From positions 620,001 through 684,000 of the forward strand of contig NZ_JBDOIO010000003.1 in assembly GCF_039831995.1 (NCBI RefSeq): a DNA stretch of 64,000 nt. The letters run 5' to 3'. The stretch is from Paenibacillus pabuli. GTDB lineage: Bacteria > Bacillota > Bacilli > Paenibacillales > Paenibacillaceae. The position numbers were made by a program, and so were the translations under genes. Of this stretch, positions 20,301 through 28,130 are shown piece by piece. Below the pieces are notes generated by a model. It was not told where the DNA came from and made no database searches. It saw only the letters and a list, made by a program, of their open reading frames with translations. Every line of letters starts with the position of its first letter. Position 1 is the first letter of the stretch.

Positions 20301-23300
20301 TTCACGGATTTTGTTCGATGGAGTGGGGATGGAGAATGGCTACTATACCTTGAAGCTGAATGGTGCAGCTGTCGGACAGTTCTATGTTCAGAACAATAAC
20401 GGCGTTGCCATGTTTCAGATGGGTAGCGTGCAGCGTGCTGAATTGATCATTGAAAAGGCTGCCGGCGGCGAAAATGAAGCTCCGCAAATCACTGTAGAGA
20501 TGGCGACACAACATCCACAGGCGTTGATTCCATTTATGCTGAATGGGATTGTAACCGATGATGGTGCTCCGGAAGGGACTCTGTCTTATCAATGGGAAGT
20601 GGTCAGCGCCCCGGAAGGCGGCAAGCTAACCTTTACTCATCCGAAAGCAAGCATTACACAGGCTACGGGTACCAAAGCAGGCTCTTATACGGTTAAACTT
20701 ATAGCAAGTGATGGACAACTGACTGGCTCCAGCCAGGTAATCTTCGAACTGGCTTCTCCGCCGGATAAACAGCCTCCATCAATTGGTCAAGTGACTGCGG
20801 TTCAGGATTTTGCCAATAACAGTATCGTGGTATTGTCCGGGGAGGCCATTCCTGACCCTGTGCATAGCGAGGCAGAAGAACCCCAGTTGAAGTACACTTG
20901 GGCCGTCAAGCAAAAGCCTGAAGGTTCAGCGGACATTTCATTTGTGGATGGTGACAAAGCAGCAGCCTATGCGCGTGTAAGCACGGCAGGCATCTACACG
21001 TTTACCTTCAGTGCGGCAGACGGAGACAAGAAGGCCAGCAAGGATGTAACGATAGATATCAAGGAAGATACCGTTGACGTTTACCGGGCACTTAGCGTTG
21101 TCACCAAGAAGGATATTGAACCAGAACTTCCTAGACAAATCTATATTCTATCAGAATACGGGTATCTAGAGCAGGAAATCACTTGGGATGCCATTGATCC
21201 AAGCAGCTATGCTAGTGCAGGCCAATTCGAAGCGAGAGGAAACGTCAATGGAAGTTCTTTAGAGGTTCGGACTACCGTATATGTCGTGAATACGGAGCTG
21301 CAAAATGCGGCGCTGACAGCCAAGGCCTCTGCTAGCTTCTCTGGTGGCGACGGATATCCGGAAGCGATGAATAACGGCATTGAACCTAAAAGCTCGGCAG
21401 ATTTCTCGCCGAACCGCGGTGCTTCCAACAGTGCATGGCATAACTGGGGTAGAGAAGGAGATGCGGCATGGGTGACGTATGAATGGGATCAGCCATTCCT
21501 GGCCTCTTCCATGGATGTATATGTATTTCAAGACAACGGCGGGAACTTCCGTCCGAAGGATATGCAGCTTATGCTTCGCGGTGAAGATGGGAAATGGTAC
21601 ACCCCGCGGGCCATAAAGGGATTGGGCAATGAACTTAATAAATACAATACAACTACCTTTGAGCCCGCATATATTACCGGTGTCCGTATGGACATGAAGC
21701 CTTCCGTTAATGGCAGCGGCATTCTGGAATGGAAGGTATACGGCTATACCGGAGCGGTAGATAAGTCAGAACTGATCAAGGTCTATAACTATGTAAATAC
21801 ATTAAATGCTTCGAACCTTGCAGATCCAGGTATTGCGCCAATAGAAGCGGCAAAGACAGAAGCGTCTGCTGTGATCAGGAATACGAATGCCACAGACGAA
21901 GAAGTTACCCTGGCGCTTGAGAAGCTGCTGACGGATTTGCGTCTGCTCAGTCCGAGAGACGGCAATATGGCCTTCCTCGCAAATGCTTCTTCCAGCTATA
22001 CCTCTCCTTGGGAGAGTCTGGCTGCAGTAAACGACGGTAAGAAGGATGGCAACAACATTTCGCATTGGGGAACCTGGGGTCATGAAGGCGCAGAGGAGTG
22101 GGTGCAATATGAATGGCCGCAGGGTGCATCTATCCGGAGTTCGAATCTGGTGCTGTGGTCAGATGCCGGTGGGATCAAACCGCCTACCCAAATTGTGTAT
22201 TCCTACATCCCGGCGGATAGCGTTACCGATCAATGGGTAACAGCGGGAACGGTTACAGAAGGAATCAAAGTGGTTGAACATTCTCCAGCAGAATCTTCAA
22301 ATCCGTACACGTTTGAACCGATGCTGGAGGTAAAGGCACTACGGGTTACCCTGACCAAACAATCGCAGGCAGGCGATAACGGTGTAGGCCTATGGGAATG
22401 GGAAGTTCACCAGGCCATATCCATTCCTGATCGTGAGGCTCCAGTCACACCGGCCGGTGTGGCACCGTCCATTCCCGATGGAGATGACGGCAAACTGGTT
22501 GGTGTTACAAGCGAAATGGAGTATAAGAAGGAAGGCGAAGAAGCATATACTGCAATTGCAGGAACGGAGGTTACAGGCCTCACCGCCGGTAAATATTATG
22601 TCCGTTATATGAAGACCGGTTCGCTGAGCGCGAGCCTGGATAAGGAAGTCGTTATTCCGGAAGGGCAGACACAGGAGCAGCCTGCACCAGATGCGAGTGG
22701 ATGGGTGATCTCACACGCCAATTCGGACACCGACATTAAAGGCATAATTGAGGGTTTGAATGATACCATGGAATACCGCAAGCTGGGCGAAGAGAACTAC
22801 ACACCTGTTACAGGTTCAAGTATCAGCGATCTGGAGCCTGGCAGCTATCAGATTCGGTATGCAGCCACAGACAGCCTAAAGGCAAGTCCGCCGGTAACCG
22901 TGGACATTCGCAATGAAGCCAAGGCAGACAGAGAGGCACCAGCAGCGGAAGGACTCGTCATTACACCGCCTACAGCAGCAGGCGGGAATGATGGCAGAAT
23001 TGAAAATGTGACTGCCGATATGGAGTACCGAAAGGCGGATCAAGGTGGTTACATGCCGGTTAGTGGAACCAGCATTGAAGGCCTGGAGGCCGGCAGCTAT
23101 GAGCTCCGGTACGCTGGAACAGATATGAGCAATCCAAGTCCTGCGATCCTAATTGTTGTGCCTGACGGAACCAAGCAGGAGCAGAGTCCGCCGTCCAGTA
23201 CAGAGGTCAAGGCTGTAAATGTCAGTGCAGTTGGGGCCAAGGACGGTAAGATCACTGGTGTAAGTCCTGTAATGGAATACCGGCAAGAGGGAGGAGACGC

Positions 23301-24687
23301 TGGCATCTGGAATGCGATCACAGGCACCGAGGTTACAGGTCTTGGTAACGGAATCTACGAAGTGAGATATAAAGAAACGGCAACTCATTATGCGAGCCAA
23401 TCCCTTACTGTCGTTATCAGCAATCCAGTCATCAATCCGAAGCCGACGGAAACACCGCCGTCAACGAATGCACCTGTGTCAGTCACAGCACCTTCACCAA
23501 CTACTGAAAACATAAAAGTCGAAGGGAATTTGATTAAGATTGTGGCACCAAAGACGGATACCAAAACCGGCAAAGCTAAAGGAGCACCCATCCGGCAGGA
23601 AGACCTTAATAAGGCTCTTGAGCATGCAAAGGCGAATAGCAGTAATGTTAAAACGCTCATGGTGGACATACCGAAAGCAGAGAGAGCCAATTCCTATGCA
23701 GTTGAGCTTCCTGCAGCTGCGCTAACCGCAGAGCATGCCAACATCAAGATCGAGATTCATACGGAATTTGGTACCATAACCGTACCTTCTAATATGCTGA
23801 AGTATGCATCAGGTGCCAAGAGTGTGGAACTGTCACTGAGCCGGCTAGATCCTGCAAAGCTACATTCAGAAGTAAAATCCGTGACAACCAGCAGGCCTGT
23901 TATTGCATTAACTGTCCAATTAGATGGAGTAGAAATGGTAGCTTTGAATTCACCGGCTGAAATCAGACTGCCTTATGCACCTGGTGTTGAAGAGCTCGCC
24001 AATTCCAAATACCTTACAGTTTCGTATGTGGCTGCAAACAGTACGTTTGTTCAGCTACTGAATGGCAAATACGACAGTTCTCTGCAAGCCATGGTTTTTA
24101 CAGCCGCCAACACAGGTGAATATGCAGTTGTGTATACGAAGAAGTACTTCAATGATGTCATCAAGGATTCGTGGTACGCACCAGCGATTGAAACAATGGC
24201 TTCCGAAGGATTCATCGACGGGACATCAGCAACAAGCTTTAGTCCTGGCCAAAAGGTCACAAGAGGTGAGTATCTAGCTTGGTTGGTAAGGACACTGGAT
24301 CTCAAAGCAGAGTTCAACACCACCTTCGGTGATATGAAGCAAACAGACCTCTATTATGAGGAAATCGGAATCGCCAAAGCACTCGGGATCGCCCTGGGCA
24401 CGAACGGCAGCTTCTATCCGGAAACGGAAATTGCTAGACAAGATTTGGCTGTGCTGACCATGCGGGCTTTGCGGACAGTGGACAAAATCCATCAGACCAG
24501 TACAGCTGAGGATCTCAAGAGATTTACAGATGCGGCAAATGTAGCAAAGTACGCAGTTGACGACATGGCTGCAATGGTTAAAATGGGTTTCATAAACGGG
24601 CGAAGTAATGTTACCTTGAGTCCTGCCGGAACGACGACCAGAGCAGAAGCTGCTCAGGTCCTGTATAAGATTTTCTTGCAGTTATAA
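17371..24687 (+). CDS. Giant DUF5695/discoidin/SLH cell-surface protein (2438 aa)
   Basis: Start ATG 17371 is 5 bases after AGGAGG. A signal peptide covers about residues 1-35 (ISKKWK, a hydrophobic run, VTAAA). Residues ~40-1030 match what I know as the DUF5695 architecture of Paenibacillus surface proteins: beta-rich, then an aromatic alpha-helical part (WGDDWSHDNINFMTM, WWNFQYTASLAGY) resembling an alpha/alpha toroid glycosidase. Two PKD/Ig-like modules (~1040-1230), a further Ig-like module, a discoidin-like module (~1308-1458), a helical FIVAR-like segment and a second discoidin-like module (~1530-1680) follow. Residues ~1687-2017 hold four or five repeats with the core MEYR/K...GTEVTGL. 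A Pro/Thr linker, an SLH-associated domain (~2047-2257) and three SLH repeats end it. It should be wall-anchored and glycan-binding. Its catalytic role is not established. It mirrors the layout of the 2113-residue protein in the first operon. Confidence 0.87.
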   Translation: MTMISKKWKPLMIALLLAIPSLPLLVSALPEVTAAAVGTDISNASLSAKVGDLGQIEELFINNNPTNKQGKPINFVLPNTTSPQNGTEHQWMGEMIFSYRTGANEQFPDNRDGFVEVDTNKTLAAGGSTQYSTINPDNPYINKTASADGKKVEVNFIGQNLGSTDQRVMKGFDVKSVFDMETNDGSMLWEITLKNKSNQYIEFGDIGLPMPWNNKYQTLSDTYDDRVTVHNFAGADSGYSYAIRTSGEGNFMLFTPVPESGARIEYVDYWMHEAGEVRAADTFKNWTGDSGGWYPGLNVLYIHSKDIQKTGRGYFTDASSLVLGPDESKTYKFKFSAVRGGDNTPQESAESPNNSSTSMEDREANLRSILYKSGMIDAVAVPGFQTAINMPVKLGLHYDDSIVDVQSIDIQNVAENDPFDEAHIPDIKPGKSRKEMVDNSRVGRGLPDGNPGYNESVEFVETKIVNGEQHHIYSLQFDSIGNNSVRIEYKLKDGNEWVDKFTQFEFNVLTELDAISDAHSEFMVQQTQDKNPESPTYGNYFDWYLTSGIDLNTSHWGDDWSHDNINFMTMKNYLAPNPDEIRSIETYLIDFMWERYMKNTQDSYIVANWLKDSGAYTDKDKPYTRTFSEIMEATGFFNMYRIQKAYPNLIEYRESPQFYLEKAYNIYDKRVSTEAIGFYGEQQIPDMIEALKEEGMQTESANLQKKFALDKGRNMTRASYPYGSEFEYDNTGEEGAYAAAKALRTYYSTDTLAGAAEKSMEMADWKTRAMRGIQPTWFHYSVPVFRGGEGWWNFQYTASLAGYIMDDWLRYENDGRSVEQTAIAQQRNYAGKISNFNAVNMGQISANSVGSTSWRYSMYKGGTGTKDVYDGGSRVMSNGWNDFSGESEEGLYGSLLSISSDIVTDPIFGLFGYGALVTDEGNSYNITPKDGFGKRINLIDEKIYLELESDKVESAQIQKDGKGYTLQLLNPSGKEHTSRILFDGVGMENGYYTLKLNGAAVGQFYVQNNNGVAMFQMGSVQRAELIIEKAAGGENEAPQITVEMATQHPQALIPFMLNGIVTDDGAPEGTLSYQWEVVSAPEGGKLTFTHPKASITQATGTKAGSYTVKLIASDGQLTGSSQVIFELASPPDKQPPSIGQVTAVQDFANNSIVVLSGEAIPDPVHSEAEEPQLKYTWAVKQKPEGSADISFVDGDKAAAYARVSTAGIYTFTFSAADGDKKASKDVTIDIKEDTVDVYRALSVVTKKDIEPELPRQIYILSEYGYLEQEITWDAIDPSSYASAGQFEARGNVNGSSLEVRTTVYVVNTELQNAALTAKASASFSGGDGYPEAMNNGIEPKSSADFSPNRGASNSAWHNWGREGDAAWVTYEWDQPFLASSMDVYVFQDNGGNFRPKDMQLMLRGEDGKWYTPRAIKGLGNELNKYNTTTFEPAYITGVRMDMKPSVNGSGILEWKVYGYTGAVDKSELIKVYNYVNTLNASNLADPGIAPIEAAKTEASAVIRNTNATDEEVTLALEKLLTDLRLLSPRDGNMAFLANASSSYTSPWESLAAVNDGKKDGNNISHWGTWGHEGAEEWVQYEWPQGASIRSSNLVLWSDAGGIKPPTQIVYSYIPADSVTDQWVTAGTVTEGIKVVEHSPAESSNPYTFEPMLEVKALRVTLTKQSQAGDNGVGLWEWEVHQAISIPDREAPVTPAGVAPSIPDGDDGKLVGVTSEMEYKKEGEEAYTAIAGTEVTGLTAGKYYVRYMKTGSLSASLDKEVVIPEGQTQEQPAPDASGWVISHANSDTDIKGIIEGLNDTMEYRKLGEENYTPVTGSSISDLEPGSYQIRYAATDSLKASPPVTVDIRNEAKADREAPAAEGLVITPPTAAGGNDGRIENVTADMEYRKADQGGYMPVSGTSIEGLEAGSYELRYAGTDMSNPSPAILIVVPDGTKQEQSPPSSTEVKAVNVSAVGAKDGKITGVSPVMEYRQEGGDAGIWNAITGTEVTGLGNGIYEVRYKETATHYASQSLTVVISNPVINPKPTETPPSTNAPVSVTAPSPTTENIKVEGNLIKIVAPKTDTKTGKAKGAPIRQEDLNKALEHAKANSSNVKTLMVDIPKAERANSYAVELPAAALTAEHANIKIEIHTEFGTITVPSNMLKYASGAKSVELSLSRLDPAKLHSEVKSVTTSRPVIALTVQLDGVEMVALNSPAEIRLPYAPGVEELANSKYLTVSYVAANSTFVQLLNGKYDSSLQAMVFTAANTGEYAVVYTKKYFNDVIKDSWYAPAIETMASEGFIDGTSATSFSPGQKVTRGEYLAWLVRTLDLKAEFNTTFGDMKQTDLYYEEIGIAKALGIALGTNGSFYPETEIARQDLAVLTMRALRTVDKIHQTSTAEDLKRFTDAANVAKYAVDDMAAMVKMGFINGRSNVTLSPAGTTTRAEAAQVLYKIFLQL

Positions 24688-24689
24688 TA

Positions 24690-24738
24690 AAACCGACCTT
24701 GATTCTGTTTTTTTCAGGACCAAGGTCGGTTTCTTTTT
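24690..24738 (+). terminator. Rho-independent terminator after the DUF5695-SLH gene
   Basis: Twelve-base perfect stem AAACCGACCTTG (24690-24701) with CAAGGTCGGTTT (24721-24732), then a T-rich tail. Confidence 0.9.
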
Positions 24739-24819
24739 CAGGGAATGCTCTAGCGCATGATGTCATATAGGTCCTCGTAAACGGTACTGTAGACAATCGA
24801 GAACATCACATAAACCTGA

Positions 24820-24930
24820 TATCGAGGGACAAGAACATATCCCCATTGAAGTCGCTATTTTAGCGGCTTTTTTTATTTTAAGGTACAAGTTCTTGTCTCA
24901 AGATAAGGACAAGAACTTGTACCGATTGCC
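24820..24930 (+). repeat. GGACAAGAAC repeat family, copy 1
   Basis: This copy begins TATCGAGGGACAAGAACAT, then CCCCATTGAAGTCGCT. It contains a small U-tailed hairpin (AAGTCGCTA at 24849-24857 with TAGCGGCTT at 24861-24869). It ends in an inverted repeat: GGTACAAGTTCTTGTC (24882-24897) facing GACAAGAACTTGTACC (24908-24923). The unit GGACAAGAAC occurs three times in about 100 bases, once inverted. It is nearly identical to the copy at 27536. The clustered short sites resemble the multi-site ends of Tn7/Tn5053-type transposons, but no transposase gene is in the window. On the minus strand the inverted repeat could also help end the BCCT transcript. Confidence 0.8.
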
Positions 24931-24968
24931 TGAAGGCAGGTACCATTTCTATAGAGATTGAGTATACA

Positions 24969-26525
24969 TTACCTGCCGGTAATTTTATTTAGCGAGATTT
25001 CTTGTTCCTCCAGCAGACGTTTCAGCTTTTGGCGCTGCCGTTTTTCCTTCTGCTGGCGCTCTCTGTCCTCAGACTGCAGAGCCTTGAGTAGGGAGAAACA
25101 CATACCGATAAGGACAACAGCGAAAGGCAATGCTGCCACAATGGAGGCCGTCTGGAGGCCGTTCAACCCTCCGCTGATCAGCAGTACTACCGCGATGGCG
25201 GACTGCATGATCCCCCAGGTTAATTTCACTCTTGTACTCGGGTCCAGCTTGCCATCTGAAGTCAGCATGCCCAGTACAAAGGTAGCCGAATCAGCAGACG
25301 TAATAAAGAAGATCATAATCAGTATGGTAGCGATGAATGCTACAATCGTGCCTAAAGGCAGCTGCTCCAGCATAAGGAACAGAGCGGTTGTCGTATCTTC
25401 CTTGACGGCCTCCGCCAGATGAGCGGTATTGAACAATTCCTGGTGAAGTCCTGTTCCGCCGAAAACTGAGAACCAGATAAATCCGAAAAGGCTTGGAATA
25501 ACCATGACGTAAATTACAAATTCCTTAATGGTTCTTCCTCTGGATACCCTTGCGATAAAAGTGCCGACAAAGGGAGCCCACGAGATCCACCATGCCCAGT
25601 AAAATAACGTCCATGTTCCAATCCAGGTTTCGCTTGAGAACGGCGTCAGTCTCAAACTCATGTTAATAATATTCTGCAGGTAACTGCCCAAGGTTGTCGT
25701 GAAAGTGTCAAATATAAAAGAAGTCGGTCCAGTCACCAATACAAACACCATTAATAGCACAGCTATAACGAGGTTGGTGTTGCTCAGAATCTTAATACCT
25801 TTATCCAGACCGGAGGTTGCCGAGATTAAAAACAGTACAGTTACAATTGTGATAATAACAACCTGGGACATCGTCGAGTTAGGAATACCGAATAAGTAAT
25901 TCAGACCCCCGCCGATCTGAAGTGCACCCAATCCAAGCGAAGTCGCAACACCGAAGATGGTGGAAATGACGGCCAGAATATCAATGACCTTGCCAAGCCA
26001 TCCTGCAGCAAGACGCTCACCTATTAAAGGAATAAAGGTGGAACTGATCAGTCCTTTGTAGCCTTTCCGGAACTGGAAGTAAGCAAGCGCTAAGCCGATG
26101 ACGGTATAGATAGCCCAAGGATGCAGTCCCCAGTGGAAAAAGGAATAACGCATTGAGAGTCTTGCTGCTTGCGTTGTTTCGGGTACCGCTCCTTCCGGTG
26201 CAGATAAGTAATGTGACAGCGGTTCAGCAACTCCCCAGAAAACCAGCCCAATGCCCATACCAGCGCTAAACAGCATGGACAGCCAGGAAACCGTAGAATA
26301 TTCAGGTTCATCATCGTCATCCCCCAGCTTAATACCGCCAAATCGGCTGAACGCCAGATAGAAAGCGAAGATCAGGAAAAACAGTGTAGCTAGCAAATAA
26401 AACCAGCCAAAATTTTGAATAGAGAAGTTGTAGGCAACGTTAGCTACATCTGCCAGCTGATTAGGAGCGACGGCTCCCCATATTGCAAATAGTGCAACGA
26501 TGATAATTGTGATTGTAAATACCAT
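24969..26525 (-). CDS. BCCT-family transporter (glycine betaine/choline/carnitine type)
   Basis: A 518-residue secondary transporter that couples sodium or proton entry to uptake of a quaternary-ammonium osmolyte. It has about twelve membrane segments and the family signatures GMGIGLVFWGVAEPLSHY, HWGLHPWAIY and WAWWISWAPFVGTFIARVSR (Trp-rich helix 8 binding region). The charged C-terminal tail (EDRERQQKEKRQRQKLKRL) fits an osmosensing domain, as in BetP/OpuD. ATG 26525 is preceded on its strand by GGAGGG at a normal distance. The N-terminus is about five residues shorter than OpuD. It stands alone, bounded downstream by a GGACAAGAAC repeat copy and upstream by an inverted repeat at 26621-26660. 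Choice of substrate cannot be read from the sequence. Confidence 0.93.
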   Translation of the reverse strand: MVFTITIIIVALFAIWGAVAPNQLADVANVAYNFSIQNFGWFYLLATLFFLIFAFYLAFSRFGGIKLGDDDDEPEYSTVSWLSMLFSAGMGIGLVFWGVAEPLSHYLSAPEGAVPETTQAARLSMRYSFFHWGLHPWAIYTVIGLALAYFQFRKGYKGLISSTFIPLIGERLAAGWLGKVIDILAVISTIFGVATSLGLGALQIGGGLNYLFGIPNSTMSQVVIITIVTVLFLISATSGLDKGIKILSNTNLVIAVLLMVFVLVTGPTSFIFDTFTTTLGSYLQNIINMSLRLTPFSSETWIGTWTLFYWAWWISWAPFVGTFIARVSRGRTIKEFVIYVMVIPSLFGFIWFSVFGGTGLHQELFNTAHLAEAVKEDTTTALFLMLEQLPLGTIVAFIATILIMIFFITSADSATFVLGMLTSDGKLDPSTRVKLTWGIMQSAIAVVLLISGGLNGLQTASIVAALPFAVVLIGMCFSLLKALQSEDRERQQKEKRQRQKLKRLLEEQEISLNKITGR

Positions 26526-26620
26526 GAAGAGCCCTCCATTATGTAAGCGTCTGCCAACTGTTCCTTAGTATGTACTAGTCCAGCTTGTAATATTTCGGAA
26601 AGCCAGCTGTGGATAAAATA

Positions 26621-26660
26621 AAACAAACCTACATATAATGAAACACCCGTCGGTTTGTTT
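26621..26660. promoter_or_regulatory. Inverted repeat with embedded TATAAT, possible TetR-type operator
   Basis: AAACAAACC (26621-26629) and GGTTTGTTT (26652-26660) form perfect arms around a spacer that holds TATAAT at 26634-26639. This looks like an operator over a promoter reading to the right, towards the broken alkene-reductase gene. Regulation of the divergent BCCT gene is also possible. No matching regulator gene is nearby. Confidence 0.4.
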
Positions 26661-26840
26661 AATCTCGTTAGAATAAATATATTGCCAATATTGCTTGTTA
26701 ATTTGAGATAATTTATAATCTCATCTGACTCGTACTATTCATTTAAGAAAAGAAATTTGAAGAGAATTGAATAGGTGCGTACAGTGGTTTCGCTTTGTCT
26801 ATTATTGCAGTTTTGGACCTATTTACAATTCAAGTTTTGT

Positions 26841-27242
26841 ATTTCACCGGGAACACCTCTTGGGGGAATTCAAGATGGGGAACAAAGTCCTGAACTGTAT
26901 CTCTACCTGGTCCAAGAATTAGCGAAGCTGGATTTGGCTTACCTTCATGTGATGCATCTTGGAAATGAAAAGCTGCTCCAGGACGTCCGCTCCATATGGA
27001 CCAATCCACTATTAGTCAACCGGGCAGAACCTGCTCTGGAAGATCTGAGTACCGATCTTGATAACGGCATAGCTGATATCGTACCAGTTGGTGCATGGTC
27101 ATTAGCTAACTTGGATTTAGTAGAGCGCCTTAAAACAAGAGCTCCATTAAATGAGGCAGATCCTAAAACCTTCTTCGCAGTGGGAAGTAAAGGCTACACG
27201 GATTATCCTACCTTGAAAGAATTAGAAGCACAACGGAGTTAA
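26841..27242 (+). pseudogene. 3' remnant of an Old Yellow Enzyme (alkene/N-ethylmaleimide reductase)
   Basis: From ISPGTPLGG onward the frame reads the C-terminal third of an NADH:flavin oxidoreductase of the OYE family: HVMHLGNEKLLQ, then a degraded IADIVPVGAWSLANLDLV (where family members usually have a Gly-Arg-Pro phosphate-binding motif and ANPDLV), then LNEADPKTFF and GYTDYPTLKEL. The N-terminal two thirds, including the flavin and substrate residues, are missing. The residues upstream of 26841 do not resemble the family, so the gene was cut and joined to unrelated DNA. The remnant cannot make a working reductase. Confidence 0.75.
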
Positions 27243-27380
27243 GGAGTAGATACACCAATAATGAAAAATAGGAATAATTTGCATGGCGTACATATATACA
27301 ATTGTGCGCCATAGATTTATCAGCAGATGTAAACTCACCTTCCAAAGAAGGCTTACCTATAGCACATAAAGCAGGTGAAC

Positions 27381-27453
27381 ATGAATTAAAACAAGGTTAT
27401 CGTTGGTTCTAAACCAGGTCTGGGATACTCAGTGGCCAAAACCTTCAGGAGAT
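27381..27453 (+). pseudogene. Scrap of a short-chain dehydrogenase N-terminus
   Basis: ATG at 27381 is followed almost at once by TAA, and then the same frame reads NKVIVGSKPGLGYSVAKTF, which resembles the Rossmann start of SDR oxidoreductases (GxGxGxG region) before another stop. About 21 codons can be recognised. The fragment lies between the OYE remnant and repeat copy 2. Confidence 0.45.
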
Positions 27454-27535
27454 AAGTCTGCCACAACTTATTAAATTGTTGGACTTAGCGGTGCAAAAAC
27501 GTTCGAACAAGATTGTTGGATGACTTATTCATTGA

Positions 27536-27698
27536 TGTCGAGGGACAAGAACATATTCCCATTGAAGTCGCTATTTTAGCGGCTTTTTTATATTTTCGGT
27601 ACAAGTTCTTGTCCCGTGCCAAGGACAAGAACTTGTGCCGATTGCCGTAATGGACAAGAACATCTTCCGATTATCGATTAGATGGATATCTAAATATT
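27536..27698 (+). repeat. GGACAAGAAC repeat family, copy 2 (longest)
   Basis: Begins TGTCGAGGGACAAGAACAT and carries four GGACAAGAAC-type sites: 27543, an inverted one at about 27599-27614, then about 27622 and 27652. The same small U-tailed hairpin as in copy 1 lies between the first two. The last site continues into CGATTATCGATTAGATGG and ATATCTAAATA, which is related to the tail of copy 3. It has the same orientation as the other copies, so copies 1 and 2 are not an inverted pair of ends of one element. Confidence 0.8.
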
Positions 27699-27934
27699 TA
27701 GCGCATGTAGTTCAAACCTCAATAAGTACACTACTGCGCATGAGAAGGCCAAATACGCATGCGGAAACTTTAAATAAAAACAATTAGGCAACTTAACCAT
27801 CCCACCGGACTGATCTATTCCGGCAGCAGTTTGACTTTCTGTTTCCAAAAAAAAGGTATGGAGATGTTGTTTTATTGCATGATTTATTTAACAACGAACG
27901 CTACATATGTTCTAGATTTGATAAAACCATGGAT
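27699..27934. other. Non-coding gap between repeat copy 2 and the recombinase remnant
   Basis: AT-rich sequence without an open frame of interest or a convincing regulatory signal. It appears to be decayed DNA between the repeat and the recombinase scrap. Confidence 0.4.
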
Positions 27935-28039
27935 CTAAGCTTTTTTTACGCTTGTATTGATTCTTGTAGTACTGGGTTTTTGATGTCCTAATAATTCTGC
28001 GATAGCGGCGGCTTCCCCTTCGTTGTGAAGCACACTTCC
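27935..28039 (-). pseudogene. C-terminal scrap of a tyrosine recombinase/integrase
   Basis: On the minus strand the frame reads VLHNEGEAAAIAELLGHQ, then KPSTTRIN, and stops at 27935-27937. This matches the end of XerC/integrase proteins, where LLGHxxxxTTxxY holds a conserved His and the catalytic Tyr. The Tyr position appears to be Asn here, and all upstream domains are missing, so it is dead. It ends just before the promoter of the next operon. Confidence 0.6.
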
Positions 28040-28052
28040 TTAATATCTTATA

Positions 28053-28101
28053 AGAAATTCTTGAAATTTCAGAAATTTATCCGATAGGGGGGTGCTAATA
28101 T
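28053..28101 (+). promoter_or_regulatory. Predicted regulated promoter of the LplABC-type operon
   Basis: Direct repeats AGAAATT at 28053-28059 and 28071-28077 are 18 bases apart. Fifteen bases after the second repeat comes an extended -10, TGCTAATAT (28093-28101). No good -35 is present; the second repeat covers that position. The same repeats, spacing and -10 occur upstream of the secreted golvesin-like protein at 38729-38777. An AraC-type response regulator is encoded between the two sites. Confidence 0.6.
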
Positions 28102-28130
28102 ACAAATACAAACAAAGACGAGGTGATGAT

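Noticed and set aside
28092..28130. GTG start 13 codons upstream for the LplB-type permease
   Set aside because: It overlaps the predicted -10 element and has no ribosome binding site, while ATG 28131 has GAGGTGAT.
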